Source of the DNA: Sebaldella sp. S0638
GTDB lineage: Bacteria; Fusobacteriota; Fusobacteriia; Fusobacteriales; Leptotrichiaceae
Length of the DNA stretch: 64,000 bases
Direction of reading: 5' to 3'
Assembly (NCBI RefSeq): GCF_024158605.1
Contig: NZ_JAMZGM010000004.1
Location: 51,900 to 115,899 of the forward strand
Of the stretch, positions 17,178 to 28,728 are shown one piece after another (the first letter of the stretch is position 1; every line of letters starts with the position of its first letter). The translations under genes and the position numbers were made by a program. Under the pieces are notes generated by a model. The model was given only the letters and a program-made list of their open reading frames with translations, was not told where the DNA came from and searched no databases.

Positions 17178-17242
17178 TATTAACATACGCAGATATGATC
17201 TGATTTTGCGGGAAAATAAATTTTCAGGGAGGTTTTTTACAG

Positions 17243-17722
17243 ATGAATGAACTCATAGAAATAAGAGAAGCACAGGAAATGGACACAGGTACCATTCTGG
17301 AGTTTATAAAGGAGCTTGCAGTATATGAAAAATTACTTCATGAAGTTACTGCTGATGAATCTTTATTAAAAAAGACTTTGTTTGAGACTGAATATGCTAA
17401 GGTATTAATAGCTGAATATGACGGTAAACCTGCCGGTATGGCTTTATATTTTCACAGTTATTCTACTTTTCTGGGAAAACCGGGAATATATCTCGAAGAT
17501 CTTTACGTAAAAGAAAAATATCGTGGTATGGGTCTTGGTAAACAGCTGCTGAAAAAACTGGCAGAGATATGCAATGAAAATGACTTTGGAAGACTGGAGT
17601 GGTCTGTTTTGGATTGGAATAAGCCCTCAATAGATTTTTATGAAAGTCTGGGAGCTGACAGTCAGGATGAATGGATAAAGTACAGGGTAGACGGCGACAC
17701 ATTAAAAAAACTTTCTAAATAG
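17243..17722 (+). CDS. GNAT family N-acetyltransferase
   Basis: The 159-residue protein has the full GNAT fold: an N-terminal helix region (EIREAQEMDTGTILEFIKEL), the core strands with YLEDLYVKEKYRG, the acetyl-CoA pyrophosphate loop R-G-M-G-L-G-K (about residues 95-101) and the closing LDWNKPSIDFYESLGA. The arrangement is closest to the diamine/thialysine acetyltransferase group (SAT-like), but the substrate cannot be fixed from sequence alone. RBS AGGGAGG lies upstream. It is followed after 19 nt by an ACT-domain gene, so the two probably share a transcript. Confidence 0.85.
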   Translation: MNELIEIREAQEMDTGTILEFIKELAVYEKLLHEVTADESLLKKTLFETEYAKVLIAEYDGKPAGMALYFHSYSTFLGKPGIYLEDLYVKEKYRGMGLGKQLLKKLAEICNENDFGRLEWSVLDWNKPSIDFYESLGADSQDEWIKYRVDGDTLKKLSK

Positions 17723-17741
17723 AAAGAATTAAGGAGAGAAC

Positions 17742-18152
17742 ATGAAATTAAACATGAAATTACTTCCGGGTACTTACTCAGTGATACAAGTAAAGGATAT
17801 TTCCAAAATTAACTTTGAAAAATTCGGGGAATCATTTTTTAATCTTTGTATTACTGAAGATGAAATATCAGTTCTTTTGAATCAGGAATACTCTGGTTTT
17901 ATAGATGAAAAAATAAATGAGGAAACAGGATTTAAGTGCCTGAAGATAGAAGGAGTACTGGACTTCGGCGAAATAGGAATAATTGCTAAGATAAGCAATA
18001 TTCTGGCTAAAGAAGAAATAAGCATTTTTGTAGTGTCTACTTATAATACAGATTATGTTTTGGTGAAAGATAACAAAATAGCACATGCCGTGCATGTGCT
18101 GAAAGAGAATCAAATTAATATATCCGAAATTTCTACTCAGGTATTGTGCTAG
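17742..18152 (+). CDS. ACT-domain (CASTOR-type) protein
   Basis: A 136-residue protein with an N-terminal ACT-like half and a C-terminal ACT domain containing the conserved GIIAKISNILAKEEISIFVVSTYNTDYVLV pattern (shown here only in part: GIIAKISNILA and VVSTYNTDYVLV). Such stand-alone ACT proteins bind amino acids and are annotated as CASTOR/ACT proteins; the ligand is not known. RBS AAGGAGAG. The last 20 nt overlap the convergent cyclo-ligase gene. Confidence 0.8.
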   Translation: MKLNMKLLPGTYSVIQVKDISKINFEKFGESFFNLCITEDEISVLLNQEYSGFIDEKINEETGFKCLKIEGVLDFGEIGIIAKISNILAKEEISIFVVSTYNTDYVLVKDNKIAHAVHVLKENQINISEISTQVLC

Positions 18153-18741
18153 GAAGATAACATTCCAAAAAAGTTTTTGAATATTTAGGATGATCGCTTA
18201 TTACCGTTCTTTTTTCGGTAACAATAAGATCCATTTTTATATCATTTTTACTAGTGGGAATATTATCGTACAGTTGAAAATCATAACAAATACCTACTTT
18301 TAATACAGGCTTATTTATAGACGACAGAAAATTATCATAAAATCCTCTGCCATAGCCTATTCTGCTAAGATTCTGGTCAAATACCACACCGGGAACAATT
18401 ATAAGATCTAAATTTTCCGGATCAGCATAATCAGTATCCGAAGATTCAAGAATACCAAATTTATTTTTAACAAGTTTGGAAGTATCCAAAGTATTTATTT
18501 TCATTGTTCCATCTTTAAATGTTTTTGGAATAAAGAAGTTCTTATTTTTATATTGCTTTACAACATTGGAAATAGCAACTTCGTTTTTTATTTCCATAAA
18601 TATTAAGATGTTTTTGTAATAATCATTGTTTAAAATGCAGAATAAGTTATTAAGTATGGTTTGTGATTTATAATTTACAAAGTTGGGATGCAGACGATTT
18701 CTAATATTTAGATTGAAGTCTCTTATTTCGGTTTTAGCCAT
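18133..18741 (-). CDS. 5-formyltetrahydrofolate cyclo-ligase
   Basis: The 202-residue protein has the family signature in the second half: DLIIVPGVVFDQNLSRIGYG followed by RGFYD, which binds ATP and folate, and a C-terminal MDLIVTEKR segment. It converts 5-formyl-THF to 5,10-methenyl-THF using ATP in the cytosol. RBS AGAGGTGA lies before the ATG. Its 3' end overlaps the convergent ACT gene by 20 nt, so there is no room for a separate terminator between them. Confidence 0.9.
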   Translation of the reverse strand: MAKTEIRDFNLNIRNRLHPNFVNYKSQTILNNLFCILNNDYYKNILIFMEIKNEVAISNVVKQYKNKNFFIPKTFKDGTMKINTLDTSKLVKNKFGILESSDTDYADPENLDLIIVPGVVFDQNLSRIGYGRGFYDNFLSSINKPVLKVGICYDFQLYDNIPTSKNDIKMDLIVTEKRTVISDHPKYSKTFLECYLPSTIPE

Positions 18742-18865
18742 TTTTTTATCACCTCTTTACATATTATAGATTATTATAGCATATAAAATATTTTAATAAC
18801 ATACTCTTATTACAAAAAAATGAGAATAATTAAAGGGTAAATAAAAAATATATCAGGAGGATTTG

Positions 18866-19660
18866 ATGAGTAAATTCAAAAAAATTATTTATATTTTACT
18901 TATTATGGTTATATATCTGATATTGATATTTATTCAAATAACACCTAAGATATCTTTTAAGGGACAGGTAATGGGGATTCCGGTTAAAGAGAGGGTTTAT
19001 ATCTATCCGGATAAAAATATCAGTATTTCCAAAATAGATGACAGATATACAGGGATAATAAGTCCCAGTGTAGTGGTGCTGTCACCGGGAACACACGAAA
19101 TAAAGGCTGAATATAAAAGAGGCAGAGTAAAAGGGGAGTATTATTTCGAACCTTATAACTATCCTCCGGGAACAAAAGTAATAGTTACCGCCACAGAAAA
19201 AAGGGGTGTCAGAAATAATCTGGCATTTGATCTGAAGCTGGGTGAGGAGAAAGCTGATAATAGTCCTAATATACTTGAATATATATTTTATACTATTTCT
19301 ACTTTAATTGCTTCGATTACAGTATTTGTACTGACGAAGGAATTAAAAATAGTAAGAAGGTATGAAAGAAGAGCCCGTATAAAAGAAGGTGCTTTTTTGA
19401 AAACCGCAGAGAATCTTTATCTGTACAAAATAAACGGAAAAAGAATAAATATCAAAAGTATGAGAATACCAGAGGGGAAATATTTCTTTGATATTATTTA
19501 TAAAAAGAAAAATGAAAAGAGTTTTTTTGGCAGAATTACTTTTATACAATTTGATAATGTAGAAATAGAGATAATGGACAGAGATATTCTGGAAATAGGT
19601 TATCTTATAGAAAATAAAAAAATAAGGTTGGACTTTAATTTAAAACAGGAGAAGAAATGA
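18866..19660 (+). CDS. Membrane protein of unknown function, coupled to cysteine desulfurase
   Basis: A 264-residue protein with an N-terminal membrane anchor (about residues 7-27), an extracytoplasmic beta-rich part containing a PEGA-like phrase (SPGTHEIKAEYKRG), a second membrane helix (about 140-162) and a basic cytoplasmic tail. The ATG at 18866 follows CAGGAGG; a TTG just before it is a less likely start. Its stop overlaps the next ATG (ATGA at 19657-19660), which implies translational coupling to the desulfurase. I do not recognise a function. Homology to any named family is not claimed. Confidence 0.7.
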   Translation: MSKFKKIIYILLIMVIYLILIFIQITPKISFKGQVMGIPVKERVYIYPDKNISISKIDDRYTGIISPSVVVLSPGTHEIKAEYKRGRVKGEYYFEPYNYPPGTKVIVTATEKRGVRNNLAFDLKLGEEKADNSPNILEYIFYTISTLIASITVFVLTKELKIVRRYERRARIKEGAFLKTAENLYLYKINGKRINIKSMRIPEGKYFFDIIYKKKNEKSFFGRITFIQFDNVEIEIMDRDILEIGYLIENKKIRLDFNLKQEKK

Positions 19661-20799
19661 TATATTTAGATAATGCAGCGAGTACGAAAATAAGGGAAGA
19701 AGTATTGGAAACCGTAAAGGATATTTTATTAAATGAATATGCGAATCCTGATGCTGCACATGAATTCGGGCTGCAGGCAGCCAAAAGGATAAAAAGTTCG
19801 AGACAGGTAATAGGAGATGCTCTGAATGTCAGCGTAAAGGATGTTTATTTTACTTCCGGAGGCTCAGAAGGAAATAACATTATAATTCAGGGTATAATAA
19901 ACGGCAATCCGAGACAGGGGAAACATTTGATTACCACCAAAATAGAGCATCCGTCTGTATATGAGATATTTAAGGAATATGAGAGAAACGGCTTTGAAGT
20001 GACTTATCTTAATGTGGATTCAGATGGAATGGTGAAGCTGGAAGAACTGGAGGACAGTGTACGTGATGACACTGTTTTGGTTTCTGTAATAGCTGTAAAC
20101 AGTGAGACAGGTGTAATACAGGATTTGGAAAAAATAGGAAATATAGTAAAGCAGAAAAATAAAAATACATATTTTCATTCGGATTTTGTGCAGGGATTAG
20201 GACATATAAAAATAAATCCGGTAAAATGCCGGCTGGATGCAATGACTGTAAGCAGTCATAAAATATATGGTCCCAAAGGCACAGGAGTAATTTATCTTTC
20301 AGGTAATGTTAAAATAAAACCTCTTATTTTCGGGTCAAATCAGGAACAGGGAGTAGTACAGAAAACACTGAATTCATCAGGAATTGCAGGGTTTGGCAAA
20401 GCTGTGCAGATCGCTTATGATAACTTTTCAGAAGAAAATGAATGTATAAGAGAGGTAAGAGACTACCTTCAGGACAGAATTCAGAAGGAAATAAGCGATA
20501 TAAGGGTAAATACCCTTGGGAAAGGTTCTGTTCCTCACATACTGAATGTTTCATTCAGGGGAATACAGGGAGAAGTTCTTGTACATTTTCTTGGAATGAG
20601 CAAAATATATGTTTCCACAGGTTCGGCATGTTCATCAAGAAAGGGGAACAGCAGAATACTGGAAAGTATGGGGCTGACACAGGAAGAAGTTGCCGGAGGT
20701 ATAAGATTTAGTTTTTCTATATTTAATACCAAGGAAGAGATGGATGAAACTGTAAAGGCTTTGAAAGAAGCTGTAGAAAATATAAGAATGATGAAATAA
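19657..20799 (+). CDS. Cysteine desulfurase (NifS/IscS family)
   Basis: The 380-residue PLP enzyme contains the cofactor and active-site motifs of the class: SGGSEGNN, NSETGVIQ, HSDFVQGLGH, the PLP lysine in SSHKIYGPKG (about residue 205) and the catalytic cysteine loop STGSACSSRKGN (about 325). It removes sulfur from cysteine as a persulfide for Fe-S clusters or tRNA thiolation. The loop and length are closest to the NifS-like group that partners ThiI and MnmA, both of which are also encoded in this window. It overlaps the preceding membrane protein gene by 4 nt. Confidence 0.92.
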   Translation: MIYLDNAASTKIREEVLETVKDILLNEYANPDAAHEFGLQAAKRIKSSRQVIGDALNVSVKDVYFTSGGSEGNNIIIQGIINGNPRQGKHLITTKIEHPSVYEIFKEYERNGFEVTYLNVDSDGMVKLEELEDSVRDDTVLVSVIAVNSETGVIQDLEKIGNIVKQKNKNTYFHSDFVQGLGHIKINPVKCRLDAMTVSSHKIYGPKGTGVIYLSGNVKIKPLIFGSNQEQGVVQKTLNSSGIAGFGKAVQIAYDNFSEENECIREVRDYLQDRIQKEISDIRVNTLGKGSVPHILNVSFRGIQGEVLVHFLGMSKIYVSTGSACSSRKGNSRILESMGLTQEEVAGGIRFSFSIFNTKEEMDETVKALKEAVENIRMMK

Positions 20800-20808
20800 A
20801 ATATAGAT

Positions 20809-20844
20809 AATAAGGGACAAATTGCCAAAGTTCCTTATTTTTTT
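20809..20844 (+). terminator. Terminator of the cysteine desulfurase unit
   Basis: AATAAGGGAC (20809-20818) pairs with GTTCCTTATT (20830-20839), one G-U, followed by a T-run. Confidence 0.85.
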
Positions 20845-20864
20845 AATTCTGTATTTTTATAAAG

Positions 20865-20903
20865 AAAAACTGCCTCAAAAATTACTTTGAGACAGCTTTT
20901 TTT
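20865..20903. terminator. Bidirectional terminator at the end of the LacI gene
   Basis: CTGCCTCAAA and TTTGAGACAG form a 10-bp stem with one mismatch. It is flanked by A-rich sequence on the left and eight T residues on the right, so it can act on both strands. It overlaps the last codons of the minus-strand LacI gene. Confidence 0.75.
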
Positions 20904-21886
20904 TCTATACAGCTTTTTCTTATTACAAGTTCTGTGGGGAGAATCACTTTTTTACTGAGTTTTCTGCTGTCGCGGATTCGTTCCATAAGTAGATTTACTG
21001 TAGTTTCTCCCATAAAGTCAGTATATATTTTTACTGTAGTAAGGGGAGGACTCATATATTGAGCGATGGAGATATCATTAAACCCTACTATGGAGATGTC
21101 ATCAGGTATTGAGAGTCTGTGTTCTTCCACAGCTTTATATGCTCCGATCGCTATAGAATCATTCGCCAGAAAAAAGGCGCTGGGATGGTTTGTTTCATCT
21201 AAAATTTCGTTCATATATCTATAACCGCAGTCAGATGTGAAGGCCCCTATCTTTACAAAATTTTCATTATAAAGTCCTTTTTCCTTCATATATTCAATAT
21301 AATGAAACTGTCTGAAATCTATGGTGCGTTCGCCGTTTATAACATCAGAACCGCCTATAAAACCTATTTTTTTATGTCCTAAGTCTAAAAGATAATCTAA
21401 GACCTTTCTTACTGATTTTCTGATATCAAATATTACACAGTCTATATTTTCATCCTCAATGTAAATATCACTGAAAATAATATTCTGATTCATTTTTTTT
21501 ACAGTATCTATTTCATTCTGGGAAAAAAGTCCTGTAAGTATAATTCCGTCAAGATCTTTCAGGCTGTCTGATATTGCTTCTTTTTCTAAAATTTCATATT
21601 TTACATTATTTTGTTTTAAAGATTTTTCTATAGCAAGTCTCGTAGAAAGATAATAAATATCATCCAGTTCTTCCTGCTCGGAATAGCCTTTGATAATACT
21701 CACTCTGTAGCTGTTCTTTTTAGTTTTGGGCTTTTTTTCTTTCAGGTATTCCAGCTTTTCAGCAATTTCAAATATTTTCTTTCTCGTTTTATCAGTAACT
21801 TTTAGGGTGTTGTCATAATTCAACACTCTGGATACTGTAGCTATAGAGACATGAGCTTTTTCAGCAATATCTTTTATGGTAGCCAT
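20882..21886 (-). CDS. LacI family transcriptional regulator
   Basis: A 334-residue regulator with the classic N-terminal LacI helix-turn-helix (MATIKDIAEKAHVSIATVSR) and a periplasmic-binding-protein-like ligand domain (KIGFIGGSD, FFLANDSIAIGAYKA, DISIVGFND). The ATG at 21886 is chosen because AAAGGAG lies 6 nt upstream and the family begins here; a GTG 18 nt earlier overlaps this RBS. It sits at the 3' end of the beta-galactoside cluster and has its own promoter, so it most likely represses that cluster in the absence of its sugar effector. Confidence 0.92.
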   Translation of the reverse strand: MATIKDIAEKAHVSIATVSRVLNYDNTLKVTDKTRKKIFEIAEKLEYLKEKKPKTKKNSYRVSIIKGYSEQEELDDIYYLSTRLAIEKSLKQNNVKYEILEKEAISDSLKDLDGIILTGLFSQNEIDTVKKMNQNIIFSDIYIEDENIDCVIFDIRKSVRKVLDYLLDLGHKKIGFIGGSDVINGERTIDFRQFHYIEYMKEKGLYNENFVKIGAFTSDCGYRYMNEILDETNHPSAFFLANDSIAIGAYKAVEEHRLSIPDDISIVGFNDISIAQYMSPPLTTVKIYTDFMGETTVNLLMERIRDSRKLSKKVILPTELVIRKSCIEKKAVSK

Positions 21887-21923
21887 ATTTTTCTCCTTTT
21901 TCACCAGATATTATTTATACTTA

Positions 21924-21952
21924 ATAGTATTATAATAGGTATATTTTGTCAA
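21924..21952 (-). promoter_or_regulatory. Promoter of the LacI regulator gene
   Basis: On the minus strand, TTGACA (21952-21947), a 17-bp spacer and TACTAT (21929-21924) lie between the beta-galactosidase stop and the regulator start. Confidence 0.7.
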
Positions 21953-21971
21953 GATTTTCAGGTAATTGAAG

Positions 21972-25061
<3,090 letters not shown>

Positions 25062-26756
25062 TTACAGGGAGTAAGAATTGTTATTCAGTATTAAAAATAC
25101 TGCTGATGTCCATGCAAATCCCTTGTCACGCAAACCTTTGCCGGTTTTGGCATCAAAATTCTCGGCCAGTCCGCCTGTATGTACTAAATTCAGATATTTA
25201 GCCGAAAGATTTTCTGCGAATTCTGTATCACCTGTATGATGCAGAGCATCTATCATAATCATCATAACGGGTGCCCAGACAGGCCCCCTCCAGTAACCGT
25301 CAGGATTATAAAAAGGACTTTTCAGGCTTTCTGTAGCCAGTCCGTAATCAGTAAGAAATCTTCCATCTTCTTTTAAAGCGGCAGTCATTTTATCTGAAAT
25401 ATTTGACGGAAGAAGTTTCCCCAGAATAAGGGGAATATATGAAATAAGCGAATCCCCGTTTGCTACAGGAATTTTTTTACTTCCTTCGGCTTTTTTGGAG
25501 ATAAATTTTTCGCCTGTCCAGAATTCATTAATAAGAATATTCAGGAACTCATTGCTTTTATTATTCCAAAATTCTTTTTTATCATTAAGAGAAAGCTTTT
25601 CTGCAAGCTCTGAAAGATAATTCATCTGTGTTATCAAAAAGCTGATAAGATCAGGACTTTCAAGCGGACCTCCGTCATGAAAAACGGTGCTGTTATCCCA
25701 GCCTGAATCATTTCCGTGGTAGTATTTCGGAACAGGATCATTTTTATAAGTTCTGTATGTGAACCAAAAATCTGTCCATCTGGAAATCATATTATAGATC
25801 ATTTCCAGTTTATCACTGAAAAACTCAGGGTTTTTATCATACATATATTTTATAGCCCATCCGTGTATCGGCGGCTTACAGCAGCTGAATGAAGCATATC
25901 TGTCATTTATATAATCTGGAAAAAGCCCGCTTTCATCCTGTACTGAATAAAATGACTCTAATTGAGCCCATGCCAGCTCAGGATGATTTTCTATAAGAGA
26001 CATCGCCACAAAGCAGTTATCCCAGCTCCATATATTAGTCATCCAATTTTTGGACATATATACAGCATCATGTGTAAGGACACCTTCGCTGTATACAGTA
26101 TTATTCCAAAGAACATAAGCTGCAAGGTCATTTTCTCTTTTATACTGAGCAGGAGCAGGAAAGCTTTTCAGCCATATGGAAAATTCATTTTTTATTTTTT
26201 CAAGACATAAGTCAAAGTCCTCATATTCTTCTTTTGGAAGATAAACACTTTTATAAAAATGAAGAACACATTCAAAGCTCTCACCGTATATTTCAGCCTG
26301 TACCTTTTCGCTTCTTTCTTCATTCCACGGGGCAGTGATAGCAGTTTCTCCGGTAAGCGGGATAAACATAGACTTTATATGCTTTGAATAACTGTTGAAT
26401 TCCCAATTGTTGTTTTCATGTGAAATAATATGGTCGTAAGACTGGTTATTTAGTGTAAGTCTAAGGGAACATTTTTTTCCTCTTATTCTTATTTCGTTTT
26501 TTTCGGAAACAATCAGTTCGATTACTCCGTTTTTACCAGTAAGCTTAAGTCTTTCAGGCTCCATATCTATTTCATAATCCACAGGAATACCATCTACGAG
26601 CATTTCTGCCAGAAGAAAGTTTCCGAAGTCTTCGTCGCCGCCGCGTATATTTCTGATATAAAGTCCTTTTCCCAGTTCTTTTTCTTCTTTATAATAACTC
26701 ACCGAAAGAAAAGAACCGTATCTGCTGAATGATATATCTTCTATATTTATTTTCAT
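25062..26756 (-). CDS. GH63-like (alpha/alpha)6 glycosidase
   Basis: The 564-residue protein has an N-terminal beta domain (about 1-180) and a C-terminal (alpha/alpha)6 barrel of the GH63 / trehalase-like clan. Visible landmarks are NIWSWDNCF, the acid-bearing SGWDNS, YWRGPVWAP, and GLAENFD with the presumed base Glu. These match the YgjK and mannosylglycerate-hydrolase branch. It lacks a signal peptide and should release an alpha-linked glucose or mannose from an imported oligosaccharide. RBS AAAGGAAA. It lies between the importer and lacZ in one operon. Exact linkage is not predictable here. Confidence 0.8.
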   Translation of the reverse strand: MKINIEDISFSRYGSFLSVSYYKEEKELGKGLYIRNIRGGDEDFGNFLLAEMLVDGIPVDYEIDMEPERLKLTGKNGVIELIVSEKNEIRIRGKKCSLRLTLNNQSYDHIISHENNNWEFNSYSKHIKSMFIPLTGETAITAPWNEERSEKVQAEIYGESFECVLHFYKSVYLPKEEYEDFDLCLEKIKNEFSIWLKSFPAPAQYKRENDLAAYVLWNNTVYSEGVLTHDAVYMSKNWMTNIWSWDNCFVAMSLIENHPELAWAQLESFYSVQDESGLFPDYINDRYASFSCCKPPIHGWAIKYMYDKNPEFFSDKLEMIYNMISRWTDFWFTYRTYKNDPVPKYYHGNDSGWDNSTVFHDGGPLESPDLISFLITQMNYLSELAEKLSLNDKKEFWNNKSNEFLNILINEFWTGEKFISKKAEGSKKIPVANGDSLISYIPLILGKLLPSNISDKMTAALKEDGRFLTDYGLATESLKSPFYNPDGYWRGPVWAPVMMIMIDALHHTGDTEFAENLSAKYLNLVHTGGLAENFDAKTGKGLRDKGFAWTSAVFLILNNNSYSL

Positions 26757-26777
26757 TTTTTTCCTTTCGATTTTCAG

Positions 26778-26809
26778 TCCGGCAGTCTTGTATTCATTTT
26801 ACTGCCGGA
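26778..26809 (-). other. Intercistronic hairpin between permease and GH63-like gene
   Basis: TCCGGCAGT (26778-26786) and ACTGCCGGA (26801-26809) form a perfect 9-bp stem with a 14-nt loop, without a strong T-run. It may protect or attenuate the message inside the operon. Confidence 0.6.
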
Positions 26810-26844
26810 ACATAGTCTTTTATTATTTTTATTCAAAAATCTTA

Positions 26845-27684
26845 TTAACCTTTTAACCCTGTGGAACTTACTCCTTCTACAATATGTTTCTGAGCTATAA
26901 AGAAAATCAGCACAGGAGGAATACATATAAGAGTAGTAATAGCCATAATAGCTGTGGTATCCACGCCAAACACCCCTTTGAACTGGGCAAGTCCCAGTGT
27001 AAGTGTATATTTGCTCTGGTCATTCAGGAATACAAGCGGCCCGAGATAGTCATTCCATGTATTCAGAATATTAAATATAGCGACCAGAATCAAAGCCGGT
27101 TTCATAAGCGGAAGATATATTCTCCAGTAAATCTGGAATGCGTTTGCCCCGTCTATTCTGGCTGCTTCATCAAGTTCTTTCGGAATTCCCAGCAAAAACT
27201 GCCTCAGCATAAAGATAAAGAATCCTGATCCGAAGAATGACGGTACGATAAGAGGTTTTAAGGTATTAATCCACCCGAATAAGTTAAACTCCATATAAAG
27301 GGGAATCATGGTAACGTCCCATGGGATCATCATTGTAGCAAGTACAATTATAAAAAGAAAATTTTTCCCTTTAAAATTAAATCTTGCAAAGCCGTAAGCA
27401 ATCAGTGAAGATGAAAAAACCTGTGCCACAGTGGTCATACCCACTACAATAAGCGAATTTTTCAAAAACATGCCAAATGGCTGTAACTGCCACGCATTTC
27501 CAAAATTTTCAAATTTGAACTGTGAGGGTATCCATTTTGGCGGAAAAAGAAAAACTTCATTGCTGGGCTTTACAGATGTACTGAACATCCAGTAAAACGG
27601 TGCCAGAAATAACAGTGAACAAAAAATCAGCAATATATAAATAAGGAGATTTTTTAATAATTTATTTGTTTTCATATTTTTCAT
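26845..27684 (-). CDS. ABC sugar importer permease, MalG-like
   Basis: A 279-residue membrane protein with about six helices, the EAA loop DEAARIDGAN and the conserved MalG-like ending VEGVSSTGLKG. It pairs with the MalF-like permease encoded 72 nt upstream in the same operon. No ATPase gene accompanies them. Confidence 0.88.
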   Translation of the reverse strand: MKNMKTNKLLKNLLIYILLIFCSLLFLAPFYWMFSTSVKPSNEVFLFPPKWIPSQFKFENFGNAWQLQPFGMFLKNSLIVVGMTTVAQVFSSSLIAYGFARFNFKGKNFLFIIVLATMMIPWDVTMIPLYMEFNLFGWINTLKPLIVPSFFGSGFFIFMLRQFLLGIPKELDEAARIDGANAFQIYWRIYLPLMKPALILVAIFNILNTWNDYLGPLVFLNDQSKYTLTLGLAQFKGVFGVDTTAIMAITTLICIPPVLIFFIAQKHIVEGVSSTGLKG

Positions 27685-27718
27685 AAATTTCGGCCTTTCA
27701 ATATTATTTATAGTTGTG

Positions 27719-27754
27719 TGAAACTATTCTGCCGAATATACAGGCAGTGTTTCA
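27719..27754 (-). other. Intercistronic hairpin between the two permease genes
   Basis: An outer stem TGAAAC/GTTTCA and an inner stem CTGCC/GGCAG form a two-part hairpin in the 72-nt gap. No T-run follows on the minus strand. Confidence 0.5.
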
Positions 27755-27756
27755 TA

Positions 27757-28716
27757 TCAGGCTTTCTGAACAGATTTTTTCAGAAACCCGAATTTTTTCT
27801 TTGTTTTTTTATTTTTGGATACCTCACCCTCGTAGTAAACCCACATTGATGAGGATTTGAAAACAAGCAGTGTCAGCAGAAGGATAATGATAAACATAAA
27901 CCATGCATTAGCTGAAGAATATCCCATTTTAAAGTATTTGAAAGCATTATCATAAACATACATAGCGTAAAAATATGTGGCTCCCGCAGGACCTCCTCCT
28001 GTAAGCAGAAGGGCAAGTGTAAGCTGCTGGAACGCATTTATAATACTTGTAATAACATTAAATAATATAGTAGGGCTTAACATAGGCAGAGTAATCTTAA
28101 AAAACTTCTGAACCGGATTCGCTCCGTCCACCTCTGCTGCTTCGTATAACTCTTTGGGTATATTCTTAAGTCCTGTAAGGAATATAAGCATCATAGTTCC
28201 CTGTCCCCAAAGGCTTGCAAGTACCATTGATATGACAGCCCATTTGGAGTCCAGAAGCCAGTTAGGCCCCTGGATATGTATAAGTGAAAGGAAGTAGTTC
28301 AAAATTCCGTATTCCCCGCTGTAAACCCATGACCATATCATGGCAAGCGCAACACCTGATATTACAGAGGGAAGATAAAATATAGTCTTGAATATTCCAC
28401 TGCCCTTTACATTCTGATTCAAAAGAACTGCGAGAATAAGTGCAGTAATAATATTCAGGGGAACAAACAAAAAGGAAAATTTGAATGTTATTCTCAGTGA
28501 TGCCCAGAACTGCGGGTCTTTGGTAAGCATAGTCTGATAATTTTTTATACCTACGAATTCGGCATCTCCCACAATAGGCCAGTTAAAGAAGCTGATAACC
28601 AGTGAAAAAATCAACGGCCCGAGGGTAAAAAGCAAAAATCCTATAATCCATGGTGATATAAACAAATACGGAGTAAGGTTAAGTTTTTTTGTTTTTTTAG
28701 AAATTGCTATATTCAT
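27757..28716 (-). CDS. ABC sugar importer permease, MalF-like
   Basis: A 319-residue membrane protein beginning with a basic leader then LFISPWIIGF, with about six helices and the EAA loop YEAAEVDGAN. The C-terminus is basic and extends beyond the usual end. RBS AAAGGAG. It is 12 nt downstream of the binding-protein gene and upstream of the MalG-like permease, the usual CUT1 order. Confidence 0.88.
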   Translation of the reverse strand: MNIAISKKTKKLNLTPYLFISPWIIGFLLFTLGPLIFSLVISFFNWPIVGDAEFVGIKNYQTMLTKDPQFWASLRITFKFSFLFVPLNIITALILAVLLNQNVKGSGIFKTIFYLPSVISGVALAMIWSWVYSGEYGILNYFLSLIHIQGPNWLLDSKWAVISMVLASLWGQGTMMLIFLTGLKNIPKELYEAAEVDGANPVQKFFKITLPMLSPTILFNVITSIINAFQQLTLALLLTGGGPAGATYFYAMYVYDNAFKYFKMGYSSANAWFMFIIILLLTLLVFKSSSMWVYYEGEVSKNKKTKKKFGFLKKSVQKA

Positions 28717-28728
28717 ACAAAACTCCTT

